A stretch of DNA of 64,000 bases from Centrapalus pauciflorus. Its lineage: Eukaryota > Streptophyta > Magnoliopsida > Asterales > Asteraceae. The stretch spans positions 1-64,000 of the forward strand of contig JAANYP010006422.1 of the NCBI GenBank assembly GCA_020465985.1, read 5' to 3'. Made by a program: the position numbers and the translations under genes. The notes beneath the pieces are model-generated. The model was not told the origin of the DNA and searched no databases. It saw only the letters and a list, made by a program, of their open reading frames with translations. Position 1 is the first letter of the stretch, and each line of letters begins with the position of its first letter. Of this stretch, positions 43,311-61,432 are shown in pieces.

Positions 43311-43695
43311 TTTATTTTTCTTTTTTTTTTCTCTTTTCTTTTATTCTAAAGGGGAATCAAACCAGACTAGGGTTTGGGGGAACAGTGGTGGCAGCAAGAA
43401 TGAACAGTGAACGAGAGAACGACGAAGACAACAAGAATCGACCAACGGTGGTGCCGGCGAGGGAGAATGGTGGCGGCCGACCAAATCGGCTAAGGTTTTA
43501 GGACCACAAACGAGAGAATGCAGGAAGGGGGAGGGAGAAGGTACGCGTTGTTTTTTTGTGATAAATGGTGATGAGATGCCTATCAAAAGCTTATCATAAT
43601 AAGACAATATAAGATAATATTGACTCTTATGTTTTATGCATATCAAACGCACTTATCAGTTTTTTCTCTTACCGAATAAGAGGTTATCTCTTATT
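43311..43695. other. short intergenic region with a MITE-like sequence interrupted by the solo LTR
   Basis: GCCTATCAAAAGCTTATCAT (near 43578) pairs with GGCTTATAAGTACTATCAAA beyond the LTR (46098-46120), so the LTR may have landed in a small MITE. No gene recognised. Confidence 0.35.
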
Positions 43696-44339
43696 AGAGG
43701 TGTAACAACCCAACTTTTAGCTCAACTAATTATCTGATTATCGAACCAATAATGTAATTTTATTACATTATTTGAGTTATAATTTAATTAAGTTTTGAAA
43801 TATTTAATTAAATTATATAAATATTTAAATTATGATTTAATAAATTATTAAGATAATTAAATAAAAGATATATAAGATACGAAAGTAATAGTGGGTTAAG
43901 TAGCAAACGTAACTAGTTGAAATAAACGGAATTTAAGTCATAAAAATCAGATTTAACTCTCTCTCTACATTCTCTCTCTAGATTTTCTCTCTCTACTCTC
44001 TCTCTAAGATTTCTTCTAAACCGACCGTCGGATCATCAAGATTTATACGTTATTGGGAAGATCGTGAAGAATACTACAAGATTATAGCGTTGCATGTTCG
44101 ATTACATACGAATTTGAGGTAAGAAATTACGTTTTAAAGTTATATACTTTCGGTTTTTAAGTTATAAACTCGAATTTAGCATTTTTCATGAGTTTAAAGC
44201 TATGCTAACTTGATTTTAACTAGAAAAGGTATAACATAAGTAAAGCTAGGCTTAATATCTAACATATATATGATTTTGGCTTGAAAATATAAGATTAAAA
44301 GCTGTAGATGATGAACAAATTCGAAATGTCAAGATTAAA

Positions 44340-44580
44340 CTCGAAATGCATGAACAAACTCGATTTTGTTGCTAAATTCGAATATGGATTCGAATTTGAA
44401 CCTTAAATTCGAATTGGCTTCGAATTTGGTCACTAAATTCGAATTAGGTTTCGAATTTGATCCTAAATTCGCATTTGGATTCGAATTTGACTCTATATTC
44501 GAATTTGATGAATTCGATTTTATCATATATTCGAATTTGATGTTCGAATTTAAGCAAATTATTCGAATTCGAATCCCACT
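44340..44580. repeat. TTCGAA palindrome array
   Basis: Roughly 18 ATTCGAATTTG-like words, spaced about 10-18 bp. Because TTCGAA is its own complement, both strands show overlapping open frames here; these are artefacts. Confidence 0.85.
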
Positions 44581-44662
44581 CCCTAAAATTAGAATATTTT
44601 GAATAGAACACATGAATAACACATAAAATAATAAGATGATTAACAAAATAATTGGATCAATG

Positions 44663-44786
<124 letters not shown>

Positions 44787-45591
44787 TATATATAAATATA
44801 CAAAGATCCTTGGAGAATTTAATAAAAGAATGAGATTGATGATCATGTGATCAAGATATGAGAATTAAGATTAAGAGACCAACGAATGAACCTCGAGCAT
44901 CATTTAACGAATAAATACTGAATATACAATTCAGATGATGTAAAGACTAATAAAAATCAGAACTGACATTATTAACAGATTGAGCAACAAAATGGCGAGC
45001 ATCTGAAAGCCTGACATAAGTCAGATAGTGGTTCTAATCCACTATAGATTGTGAGCAACAGAGCCAGAGCCAGAAAGTGCAAATAACCAGTAATTGTGAG
45101 TTGTAGATTTCACTTTAACTGCATATTATGTGAATTGAGACTTTTGTTACATTATCCTGATTTTATTGACATTCTGATCTTGAGCTTATTGATTTATATT
45201 ATCATAGTATATTTACTATGATTTGTTGAGCTGAGCATTTATTCTTCCAGAATCTATTTCATTGATGAGTCATTTGATTGTTAAGCTTAACTCCATCACT
45301 ATTGCTCAGTGTTGGGTTAATGTTAGGCTTATGATTGCTGATTTACGTGATGAAAGCACAGAGGGTAGCTAGAGCTGAGCATTCCGATGATATCCATATA
45401 GAGCTTTTACTGGTAGCTAGCCCAGTACGTGGCTGATCCCCACTAATGATGCGTGTGTATGGATTTATCATCATCCGAGCATTCCTTTTGAATTTGTCTA
45501 AAAGTCTCAAGAGCAACAACAGTTTTATAACTGGGAGCTGAGCAAAGTCGCGCATCAAAAGAGCATTATTGGCCAATGTCCCTACGAGATT

Positions 45592-45704
45592 GAGCTGTGC
45601 ATGAGCCTAGTGCAGTGCATAAGCAATAGAGCTGAGCCGTGCATGAGCCGAGTGCAGTGCATAAGCAATAGAGCTGAGCCGTGCATGAGCCGAGTGCAGT
45701 GCAT
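45592..45704. repeat. 42-bp tandem repeat, three copies
   Basis: Units start GAGCTGAGCCGTGCATGAGC and end AAGCAATA; the first unit (45592-45628) lacks a few bases, the second is 45629-45670, the third (from 45671) is partial. Within solo LTR 1. Confidence 0.9.
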
Positions 45705-46099
45705 GTGCTTCCGCGTTCATAATTGCATGTTAAATGTGAAATTCTACATTCTCACTAAGCAAATAAGCTTACCCAGTTGTTGCATTATTTTTCAGGTAAA
45801 GGCAAAGGATTGGCTGGACCTAGTCCATAGATCAGGACTTAAAAGAGCTTGAAGTGCATTAGAACATGTTCCAATACCTTAGTACTTGATTAAAGATAGA
45901 GCTTTGGGGTTTGGACTAGTTTACATTTGTGCTTTGATGAAATAGTCTAGAAATCTGCCCTTATTACTTAAAAATTATCTCTGATTGTAATTAACTTTTA
46001 TTCCGCAACTGTTAATTTTATCTTAGTTTCATGATTGATATTGCGTTGCTACTGGGCCTTGACTTGAGACCTTTGAGAAATATTGGGTCTCACAAGAGG

Positions 46100-47200
46100 C
46101 TTATAAGTACTATCAAACAGCCCCTAATTATTTCCTTCCACTTCTTTCCATTCTTTTCTCTTCTTTCATTTCAAAAGTCGAAACACAGTATAAGGGTCTG
46201 AGAGGACCAAAAGATGTTGGAAAATTGAAAAAAAAAATTTAAGTGTAAATTAAAGTAAAGTTGTCGATTTATAGTTTTATGAAGATCGAAGTAGTCATTT
46301 TTTAAATTATTGGTCTGAGCAGAGTGTGACAAATTCTTAACCACAAGAATGTCCTGTAGAATTATTTTCATTACCACAGGGACGTCTAGTACCAATGATT
46401 TTGATTAGTAACGAAATTCTTGTAATTTCTATCAATCACAAGAACGATATTTATAATTCACCCTTATATTTAATATTGGGTTAATGAGTTATGTATTGAT
46501 TTTTTTTCTATATATGTAGCAATCATAAAACTTGTATTTTGAATTTAGAGTAAATTATAGAAACGGTATCTGTGGTTTGCATAAAATTTTGGATACGGTC
46601 CCTATGGTTTCAATTTTGTATAAACGGTCCTTATTTTCACTGTTTACTTGTAAAAATGGTCCATCTGCCGTTAACGTTAAATCTTCTATGATGACCATTT
46701 TACCTTTTTTTATAACATTTTGTTCCTCCAAGTTTGTATATATAAAGTTTTTTAATCATTTAAAAGGTTTTATTTTTAATTTAACAGCCACGTGGCAACG
46801 TGTATGAATTTTTTACCAATTAGTTTGAATAATTAATCACAGTTTCAAAAAATATAAACATCTAGAAGGATTTATTTTATTAATTATATAAATAATAGTT
46901 AAAACCATTATCCGTGTGGCCATCCAACAGTCCCTTCGATGTCTCTCGACCCCTAAATTCTTAAAACCTGATTGGCTGGCTAATTTTAAAGCCTTAAATA
47001 CTAAGCAACACAACGAACGACGTCGTATCCAAACTGTTTTAACAGTTGGAAAATCCCCCCAACAAAAATATCTCCCGACCCCTTCCTCTTCGAAGCTTCA
47101 TCGCCATTGAAGAAACGAACATGAACAGTAAACAGTAAACACACCCTCCACCGCCTTTCTTTCAAGATTTTTATCAAACACTTTGTCTGCAAATGATGGA
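46100..47200. other. intergenic upstream of HSFA3
   Basis: 46545-46720 carries a diverged dispersed repeat (GGTCCCTATGGTTT, CCGTTAACGTTAAAT words). No gene recognised. Confidence 0.4.
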
Positions 47201-47220
47201 CACGTTACCTATATATATAA
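47075..47220 (+). promoter_or_regulatory. HSFA3 core promoter: TATA box, HSE-like and CCGAC core
   Basis: A TATA box CTATATATATAA lies at 47209-47220, about 63 bp before the Met. GAAGCTTC (47092-47099) is one GAAnnTTC heat-shock element pair, directly preceded by TTC. A CCGAC core (47075-47079), the centre of DREB sites, is preceded by C rather than the preferred A/G. In Arabidopsis HSFA3 is driven by DREB2A; here the site is only suggestive. Confidence 0.45.
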
Positions 47221-47282
47221 CCTCAAACCCAATCCTCCCAACACTTTTAACCCTCCTCCATTTTCATTCTCTGTTTCAATCC

Positions 47283-49835
47283 ATGGATCCTTCTTCCTAT
47301 AAACGCTCACTCTCATCTTCTTCGTCACCGATTCCGTTTCAGCAGCCACTTTCCCTTTCCGTGGCATTTGGTGGGTATTGCTAATTGATATGTTTGATAT
47401 AGGTTCGAGTTTTCCCTGCAGTTCTTTGTTTTATTTAGTGGTGAAATTGAGAATATCTCATACAATGATCTTATTCTTCAGATAATTTTAAAGCTTTTCC
47501 ATGAAAGTGCTCGTTTTTTCAGTTTTGTTGAGTGTAATTTGGAAAAAGGATCATACAATAGAAAAGAAGAAACCCCTTATTTGCATTCCTTGATTGAGTA
47601 ATTATGTAACTGTTTTGTGTGATTACGTTTTGATTGGAAAGTGATAGCTGAATTTATCTATCTATAGCATTTGTGTGATTACTTTTAATTGAAACCATGG
47701 TCAACTTTTCAGGATTTACCATGGTTTCAAATTTTCTAGGAAACTTTACAAAACGCTACATCATGCTTTGATGAGTTCTGAAAAGTTTTCAATGGAGCTT
47801 TTGTGTTTTATATATGGTTAGAATATGAAGAAGTTTTCTTTAGTATTTGATTAGAACAGATATGATTGCTCTATGTAGTCACTTTCTGGTTAACAATTGA
47901 CAACAGGAGATTCTGCTGCTGTAACTGTGGATACTGAAACTGGTGAAGGGGATGATGTTCCAAAACCACTTGATTGTTTACAAGGGATGCCAGTTCCGCC
48001 ATTTTTGTCAAAGACTTTTGACTTGGTGGATGACCCGAGATTAGACCAGATTATCTCATGGGGTGATAGTGGTAGGAGCTTCGTCGTGTGGGATCCGGTG
48101 GAGTTTGCGAGGACAATCTTGCCAAGAAATTTTAAGCACAACAATTTTTCAAGCTTTGTTCGACAACTTAACACATATGTGCGTATATATTTGCTTTTTA
48201 ACACTAGACCCATAATCAGGGGTTATTATGTTACTCTGTATGTACAATCTAAGCCTTTCACTTTCCTGTGTTTCTTTTCTTTCTCTTCTCTTTTTCTTTT
48301 CCAAATTTTCATGTTTTTCTTTATTTTAATACATCTTGTAGTTGTAAGCTTAGTTTTTACTTCTGTAATTTATCTTGGTTTGTTTTGCTCTTGTATATCT
48401 TTCAATGTAATTTTTTATTAGACATACATAATGGAGAGGGTTGTTTTCTAATTCTGATCATCATCCCTCACTTGTTTTTACTGGTTTTTGAGTTGGGTAC
48501 TTGGATGCTTGCAGCTCTTTAAACAGTTGTTGTAGGTGTGTGACCAAATGTTATCGGATTAAATTTGTTTCATTATTCATATTGCTGTCATCACATGAGC
48601 TTATGAAACATAACTGACCTTCTTCATCACCTCAATGTCTTGTAATTATGAGAGGTACATGCTAATCTTTTAAACATCTTCCTCTCCCTAATAGCAAGAA
48701 GGACCATGTTGCTGCTATATATCGGTGTTCGGTAAAACATTGAATAAAAGTTATTGACTAATATGTTGCCGACATGGGTTGTTCGTGATGTGCTTTGCTG
48801 ATAATCTTCCTCCTGTTTATGGTTTGCGTTTGCTTTTGTGTTAACACCATAATCTAAATTACATTATTTTGGCATTGTGTAATCTTCTGCACATTCATTC
48901 TTAAAATGTTTGTGGGTGATTGAGTTCAGGGATTTCGCAAGATTGATACAGACAGGTGGGAATTTGCTTGTGAAAGCTTCTTGCGAGGGAAGAGGCATCT
49001 GTTGAAGAACATTCGGAGGCGCAAGTCGCTGCAGTCTCAACAGGGTGGGAGCATCTCATCCAATAATGAAGAAGGAGGGAGCACACTTTCGATTGAAGCC
49101 GAGGTGGAAAGATTACAGAAAGAGAAGATGGAGATGATGCGAGAGGTTATCAAGCTACAACAGGACCAGCGTGGGACACATCAATACATGGAATCAGTGA
49201 ACGAAAAGCTCCAAGCGGCTGAGGATAGGCAGAAGCAGATGATCTCATCGTTGGCTAAAGTTTTTCAGATCCCAACATACATATCTCGTATCCAGGAAGG
49301 GAAAGAACATGGTCTTATTTCTTCTCCAAGAATGGTTCGCAAGTTTGTCAAGCATGAATCCCATGATCAGGACTATGGATTAGATCCGGTTCCAGTTGAT
49401 GACAAGGTAAGGAATCTTGAATTTTATGATATTGCTTCACAGGAACTGGCACAAACTGGAGATCCCCTTTTGAAAGATGAAAGTGTGTTCAATTTGGATT
49501 TTGAGCCCACAACAGACTATTTCATATCATCTCCAGACAATATGGCAAACGAGAATACCAAGTTAGAACTCTTTTCTCCTAGGAGTGATGACTGTGTTGT
49601 TAAACCGGAAGATATTTGGAGCTCAGATTTTGAGAAAATTGCTGCAGTGCCTAGTTCCAATAACGAGATGTGGAATGATGTTGAAAACTATGAATTGCCA
49701 GAGTTTGGTGTCAGTGGTGGCGAGCTGTCTGATTTCTGGAATTTAGCATCTTCTGGTGCTGAAAATTGGCACAATGGTGAAACTAGCCAGTACACAGATG
49801 GTAGCTTTCAGAAAACCAACCAATATGGATTTTGA
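47283..49835 (+). CDS. HSFA3: heat stress transcription factor A-3 (HSFA3), 3 exons
   Basis: A class A heat shock factor that activates heat and drought genes in the nucleus. Exons: 47283-47370, 47907-48178, 48930-49835, all GT-AG with matching phases, giving 421 aa. The DNA-binding domain spans about 59-152 (PPFLSKTFDLVDDP ... FSSFVRQLNTY/GFRKIDTDRWEFA), with the conserved HSF intron after Tyr120. The HR-A/B coiled coil is about 174-233 (VERLQKEKMEMM, VNEKLQAAEDRQKQM), with basic clusters RRRK (149-152) and VRKFVKH (256-262). Instead of a classical AHA motif the C-terminus has Trp-centred acidic motifs (W350, W368, W390, W400; EMWNDVENYELPEFG), the hallmark of HSFA3. The Met was chosen because it follows the TATA box; the in-frame Met at 47193 lies upstream of that box. 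An extra intron separates the 29-residue N-terminus. Confidence 0.93.
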
Positions 49836-50498
49836 ATCCTAACTTGGTTTGGTTAATAAATAGGAGTTTAAGACTAATAAAATTATTATCCAATAATTCA
49901 GTTGATTATTTTGTTTTCTTCTTATTGTTTATTCTTTCCAATCCAAAATCTGCATAATTACAGTTTACTATAACCTATGCATCTTTGCAAAATGCAAAGG
50001 GAAAGGCTGCCTACAGAGATGTTTTCCCACTTTTTCTTGTGAACTCATTGAGTTCTTAACTTTGAATATTCTTTTGCTGCTTGAGTTTTGGACAACCTTT
50101 TTAACAGATACATGTAAGGCTAGGCACTTGCCCTTCTGATCTTATACCATTCGAGGTCTACATAAGAGTGTCACCTGGATAACCTTAGTATCGATCCCAC
50201 AGTGGTTCAGTGGTAACATCCATCACGAGAAGCACCTGGTTTGTTTTTTTATTGTATTTTGCATGTTCCTTTACATATTGAAACAATTTGTTTGGGTAGG
50301 CAACACATGTACTTATGTCTGTCGCGTTAATAATGTTTTCGCTATTATAAGTATTTGATCTCATATTCTCATTGTTTTGTTGTTTTCCAGGTCATTTGTG
50401 AGCATGCAGTCTAGGATCTACCAGTTAATTGAATTCAGCAAGAAAGGCCAAGTAAGTTTTTTTTTATTTTCTGTTCTTGAGTTGTGAGGGTACAAATG
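49836..50498 (+). other. HSFA3 3' UTR and an unassigned exon-like segment
   Basis: AATAAA-like signals lie at 49856 and 49878. Further on, 50391-50451 is flanked by TTTTCCAG and GTAAGT and could be a non-coding exon or relic. A TGGTTCAGTGGTAACA phrase (50202-50217) resembles an A box of a SINE, without a B box. Confidence 0.35.
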
Positions 50499-50506
50499 TA
50501 GATGAA

Positions 50507-50881
50507 CAGGCCTGGTTCTTGCCAAGGGCAAGATGGGCTATGACACAGGGCCTAAGTTTTTGTAGGGCCTTAAAAAAGTTAACCTATGTATATCTATTAG
50601 TTTAGTCCAACCTAAAATCTATACTAATCTTGTAATATAGTGAACTTTTATAAATATATACAAATGACCTTTTTTATAATTATTGTCCACGGCCTTCAGA
50701 ATCTAAGTGACGACCTGATAAACTTTATAAATATATATAAATAATTGGCTGGGGTTAGTGGTTTTAGTGGTCCGCTAGTAGAATAATAATATGCTTGTAT
50801 AAAGAATATAAAGAATATAAGTCATATAATTATTTATTATGTTCTTTTTCTAGTTCCTCTAAAATCTAAGTGATGGCCCTG
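50507..50881. mobile_element. hAT-like non-autonomous transposon 2
   Basis: A perfect 8-bp target duplication TAGATGAA (50499-50506, 50882-50889) borders CAGGCCTGG... and ...GGCCCTG ends. 375 bp, no ORF. AATCTAAGTGA(C/T)G occurs twice near its right end (about 50700 and 50863). Confidence 0.8.
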
Positions 50882-50889
50882 TAGATGAA

Positions 50890-53880
<2,991 letters not shown>

Positions 53881-53884
53881 TATA

Positions 53885-55016
53885 GATTGAGGTTCTATGG
53901 GGCATCATGATGCATTGTGAACCGGGGGAACCAAAAATACACAATATATTAAATAAGGATGCAATAAGGGCATAATTGGAAGTTTAAACAATTATTTAGT
54001 TAGATTAAGATATTTAAAATATTCTATATTCAAATAACCGGATATATTATGGTAATTGCTAAAATTGTAGAGTTTTTAGTTAGGATAGATTGTATTTGTT
54101 TTGACTTTCTATCCATGCATGTCTTCATACGAATATATATATATGGTAATTGCTTAAAATGTGGAGTCTTTAGTTAGGATAGATTGAATTTTTGTTGACT
54201 TTCTATTCAAACATGGATGCATACGTTTTTCTACATGCACAATTAAAAAAAATGAAATCAAAAAATCTACATGCATTATGCATCCCCAACTAGGATTTGC
54301 TAAAAACCTTCGAGTTAAAACCTCCACAAATTTGCATTTGTGAAGTACAAACAACGTACGGCCGCTAAGTCCTGAACTCGATGCACAATGAACTTCAAAG
54401 CAGATGCATACCGTAGCTTAATAAAAACATGCATCATTCGAATAGGTTAATCAACTTACTAATGAAGACAAACATAACTAGGGCATAAAAAAACCCCCAA
54501 ATATGAAATACGAAATCACATTGTAAAACAAACACTTCTATGAACATGAAATATGCAACATTCACTTCCATTTACCAACATAATCGAAGTAGCAAGCGAG
54601 AAAAAAAAAAAAAGTGCTCGGACCTGTGCAGCGGCTTTCCCCCTTTTCTTCGAAAACCCTTGAACCGTATGCATTTTATTTGTGTACTTGAAAAACAAAA
54701 CTTAATCTACTTGATTATGCACGAGCGATTCTCGGGATATAGATGGATTGAGGGATATTGAGTGAAATCCGGAGCAGAGAGCAAGTATGGAAAATTGCTA
54801 AAATCGCAGGACTGATGTGTGGGAGAGGAGAATATTTTCTGAATTCAAGCATCTTCCGATTTTGCCCTTCCGCGCGCCAGAAGTTATGCACCCATGCACC
54901 CATTTTCAAGTTAATTACCCTTTTGCCACTACAATCTGTACCATTAAAATTCAAGATCTAACGGTGCATACAGGTTCCCAAAGTACACAATGCATACAAG
55001 TACCCCATAGAACCTG

Positions 55017-55020
<4 letters not shown>
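53885..55020. mobile_element. microsatellite-bordered TIR element I
   Basis: A perfect 13-bp inverted pair AGGTTCTATGGGG (53890-53902; complement at 55003-55015), extended by GCATTGTG, lies between TA tracts. An internal tandem duplication of about 93 bp (GGTAATTGC...TTAGTTAGGATAGATTG, from 54051 and 54144) is present. About 1.1 kb, no transposase frame. Confidence 0.75.

Positions 55021-55104
<84 letters not shown>
55021..55104. repeat. compound (TA)n(GA)n microsatellite between elements I and II
   Basis: About 30 TA units and 11 GA units, directly touching the ends of both elements. Confidence 0.97.
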
Positions 55105-55105
<1 letters not shown>

Positions 55106-55299
55106 GTGGGTTCAATGGAGAACCTCCATGCATCGAAGAAACCTTGAAGAACCTCCATGCACCACCACAAATGCATCACAATTCCCCCGTGATGCATCAT
55201 TATTTCCACGTGATGCATCGATTTATACGTGATGCATTATGATTTTCTAGCGATGCATTGTTGTTCTCCAAGGTTCTTCGATGTTCATTGAACTCACCC

Positions 55300-55301
<2 letters not shown>
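55105..55301. mobile_element. microsatellite-bordered TIR element II
   Basis: The ends GGTGGGTTCAATG and (inverted) GGTGAGTTCAATG, each followed by CATCGAAGAA, form the terminal repeats. The 197-bp body carries four CGTGATGCAT-like words at about 20-bp steps. It lies between TA tracts on both sides. A related start GAGGTTCAATAGAGAACC is near 62541. Confidence 0.72.

Positions 55302-55303
<2 letters not shown>

Positions 55304-55357
<54 letters not shown>
55304..55357. repeat. (TA)n tract, left half, split by solo LTR 2
   Basis: About 27 TA units ending at the LTR. The right half resumes at 57454. Confidence 0.95.

Positions 55358-58316
<2,959 letters not shown>

Positions 58317-58368
<52 letters not shown>
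58317..58368. repeat. (TA)n microsatellite right of element III
   Basis: About 26 TA units. Confidence 0.96.
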
Positions 58369-58374
<6 letters not shown>

Positions 58375-59809
58375 TTGAATATATAATACATAGTGTTACT
58401 TTTCGATATAATATATTGAATATCCATATGAGAAACTATTTCTTACATAAAATGAACACGTAAATATATATCGTGATCGGTCTCATTTTTATAGTATAAT
58501 TTTTTGATCTAAAATTTAATCACATTAATGTCATTTTAATTTTAAAAAATAGGATATTATTTTTGCTAATTTAATCTTATTATTATTGTCCTTTTTTTTT
58601 TTCTTATTTTACCCTTGAACGAATTAATAAATTATTAATACTAATTTTTTTCATTAATTCCACACTTGATCTTTTTAATCATGACTATGAATTTAATCTA
58701 ATATGTGGACGAGATTGGTTCTACAATTTTACACCAAGTTTAGATTTTGCAATGATAATATATATACTCAATAATTCTGTTTAGTTTGGTTTGTTATCGG
58801 CTAGACTAGAAATTAATCCAAAACCAAAATCTGAATTTTAAATTTGGTTCGTTATTTGCAATGATTCTATATATTCGATAATTCAGTTTTGTTTGAAACA
58901 AAACCAAAAGCCGAATTTTAAATTTGATTTGGTTTTAAACAACATATTCGATTTGATTTGTTTTTCAGTTTTCTCGTTTTCGGACCAAAAACTTTCCACC
59001 CCTATCTCAACTAAACGTGAATGAGCATTCAGCGGTCTAAATGGCTCGATCCAGTCCGGTTTTGTATTTTTATTGAAAAAGTCAACAAAAAAAACTGGGA
59101 CCAAACAGCTACACTTCGGTCTGATTCCCAGTATTTAATTTTTCAACATTTTGGTTTTCAGTTTGGTCCAGTTCAATTTTGGACCGCTGCACACCTTACA
59201 ACCAAACAACATATTTTTATACTATAATTTAAAGGAAAAATAAAAAAGATAAATATAAAATACATAAATTGACAATAAAGGTAATGTGAAATTTTTTAGA
59301 CCAAGAAAGATAATATAAAATTTATTTTTGACAAAAAAAGGTATTGATAACCGATTAAGAAGGTAAACTTTTAATCATGATCCCTTTTTGGTAAAAATAA
59401 TAATTTTGATTATATTTTTTTGCCTAAGATTTAAATTTCATGTCCTTTCTCGGCCAAAATAGTATTTTACGTGATCTTTCTCGACATAAAAATTTTTACG
59501 ATACCTTTATTGTCAAATTTTATATTTTATATTACATTTTTTGGTAATTTTTCTGAATTAAGTTCCAAATTTTTGGATTTTTATTTACGAGGTAAACGGG
59601 AACTTAGTGTGTTGCTTGCTTTGATTTACCAATTTTTTTTTTAAATGTCAATTTAGTTAGTTAAACTAAGCAAATTTTGGAATGACCATTGTGCCTTTAA
59701 ATGACACATACTCGTAAGAAATAATCGTATATTGTAATTATGTTTCCTATATAATGCATTGATATTATATTTATTATGAGAAATTTGATGATCTTGTCCG
59801 TCTCAGCTC
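58369..59809. other. intergenic, nothing identified
   Basis: AT-rich. Short reading frames rich in Phe/Lys show no recognisable domain. Confidence 0.4.
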
Positions 59810-59812
59810 TAA

Positions 59813-60242
59813 CGCTGTGTTCCGGTTGATAGGAAAGAATAATAAAAAGAAAAGCACGAAGTGGGAAAGAAATGGTTATAACACAAATCAATCCTTTTCT
59901 TTCCAATCTTGAGAAGATGAAAGTAGTGCAAAAATGAAGGATGTTAAATGGGATCGTGGAACACACCGTAAAAGAACATAAAAACCAAGAACATTTGAGT
60001 TGTGTTCTACAACTTAACCTAACAAAAGAAAATGATGAATTTAAATATAAATTCAAAATTACGTGTGTTCCACAACTTCATTTAAAGTATGAAAAGGATT
60101 GAAATATGGTTGACTTTGGCATCTTTTCTTCCTTACAACAATGGAAGAAAAGGATTGAAATCATTTATTATTATTTCCAATTCTTTTCTTTTCTTAACCT
60201 CTCTTTCTTATCATTTTCATTCATTCAATTGGAACACAACAT
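59813..60242. mobile_element. Tourist-like MITE
   Basis: Ends CGCTGTGTTCCGGTTGA and (inverted) ATGTTGTGTTCCAATTGA are flanked by TAA (59810-59812, 60243-60245). Internal GTGTTCCACAACTT / GTGTTCTACAACTT words repeat near 60000 and 60064. About 430 bp, non-coding. Confidence 0.65.
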
Positions 60243-60352
60243 TAATTTTCTGATGTCGGAGCATTTATTTATTGTATCTATATAAGATATTATTATATAA
60301 AAAAAATTGAATTTACAATATATATGAACTTGAGCAGTCTTTAAAAGCTGAC

Positions 60353-60381
60353 ATGTTATTATTATTATTATTATTATTATT
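60353..60381. repeat. (TTA)n microsatellite
   Basis: About nine TTA/ATT units. Confidence 0.9.
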
Positions 60382-60473
60382 TTGGTCTATCATAATCATG
60401 CATTTTGTAATTAAAAAATCGATGAATATAAAAGTGTATACGTACATACATATATGTTTGTGTGTGTATGTAG

Positions 60474-61420
60474 TCAAGTTCTATGAAAAATCATGTGTAT
60501 CAAGAAACCTAAAAAGAATCAATCATAACCCTTAGATAGATCTATAATTGGTGAATCACTTGATTCACGTATTTGTTATGCATAATGATATTTTTGGGAA
60601 AAATAATATATGATTGAATGTTTCATCCAATAATTATACATTAAATGCTAATAATACATTTCTAAATGTAAACAAATTCAAATGAAAAAAACTAAACAAG
60701 TATTATTTATCTAAAGGGGTAAAGTCATACAATAGTAACCTACTTTTGAAAATTTATCAATATGGTACGTCTACTTTTTTAAATGTCGACATGGTACCTG
60801 TACTTCAATTTTTCATACCGATATGACCATATTTATAATAGACCCCTGTTTTTCATACCATTAGAACCCTGTTTCGTATGTAAAAACCGGGCTCTATCAT
60901 GTAAAATGACCATATCGATACAGAAAAATGAAGTACATGTACCATATAGACAATTAAAAAAGTAGACGTACCATATCGATACATTTTCAAAAGTAGGTTA
61001 CTATTGTAAGACCTTAACCCAATTAAACAATTTCATATTAATCAATATGTTGTTCATCTTCTTCAAATCAGATGCATCATCGGTTCATCTTTCATATTCT
61101 TGTGCATCTTCATCGATTCAACATGATTCATCGGTTCAAACACTATGCATCTTTGATTCATCTTTCATATTCGTGTGCATCTTCATCGGTTCAAACACGA
61201 TGCATCTCTGATTAATTTTTCATATTCGTGTGCAGTTCATTCATCTTCATCTCGGATTCATTTTCATCTCGAATTCATCTTCATGTTGAATTCATCTCCA
61301 TCTTCATCAAAGATTCGTCTTCAATTGCGGATGCATCATTCATATTGTAAATCTTCGTTCAACCTCATTTCATCATTGAAACTAAATATATCTTGAGGAA
61401 TGTGAGAAGCATTGTGATTT
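60474..61420. mobile_element. decayed element related to element III, interrupted by a foldback MITE
   Basis: From AAGTTCTATGAAAAATCATG onward the order of words (GTTAGAT..., GGGAAAAATAATATAT, ATTAAATGCTAATAA, then GTGCATCTTCATCG repeats at 61070-61300) follows element III. The copy is split at 60717-61020 by a foldback MITE. The right terminus is lost, probably by the adjacent hAT-like insertion. Confidence 0.6.
60717..61020. mobile_element. foldback MITE with arms of about 115 bp
   Basis: The left arm (from GGGGTAAAGTC) and right arm (to GACCTTAACCC) are reverse complements over about 115 bp with few mismatches, sharing ACAATAGTAACCTACTTTTG, ATGGTACGTCTACTTTTTT and CGATATGG words. Only a loop of about 75 bp separates them. 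Target duplication not resolved. Confidence 0.8.
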
Positions 61421-61432
61421 ACTACTTTTACA

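Noticed and set aside
44335..44646. Phe/Glu/Asn-rich protein on either strand
   Set aside because: The TTCGAA palindrome array opens frames on both strands; both lie within a solo LTR.
47193..47282. Upstream in-frame Met for HSFA3
   Set aside because: It lies upstream of the TATA box (47209-47220), so it would not be in the mRNA.
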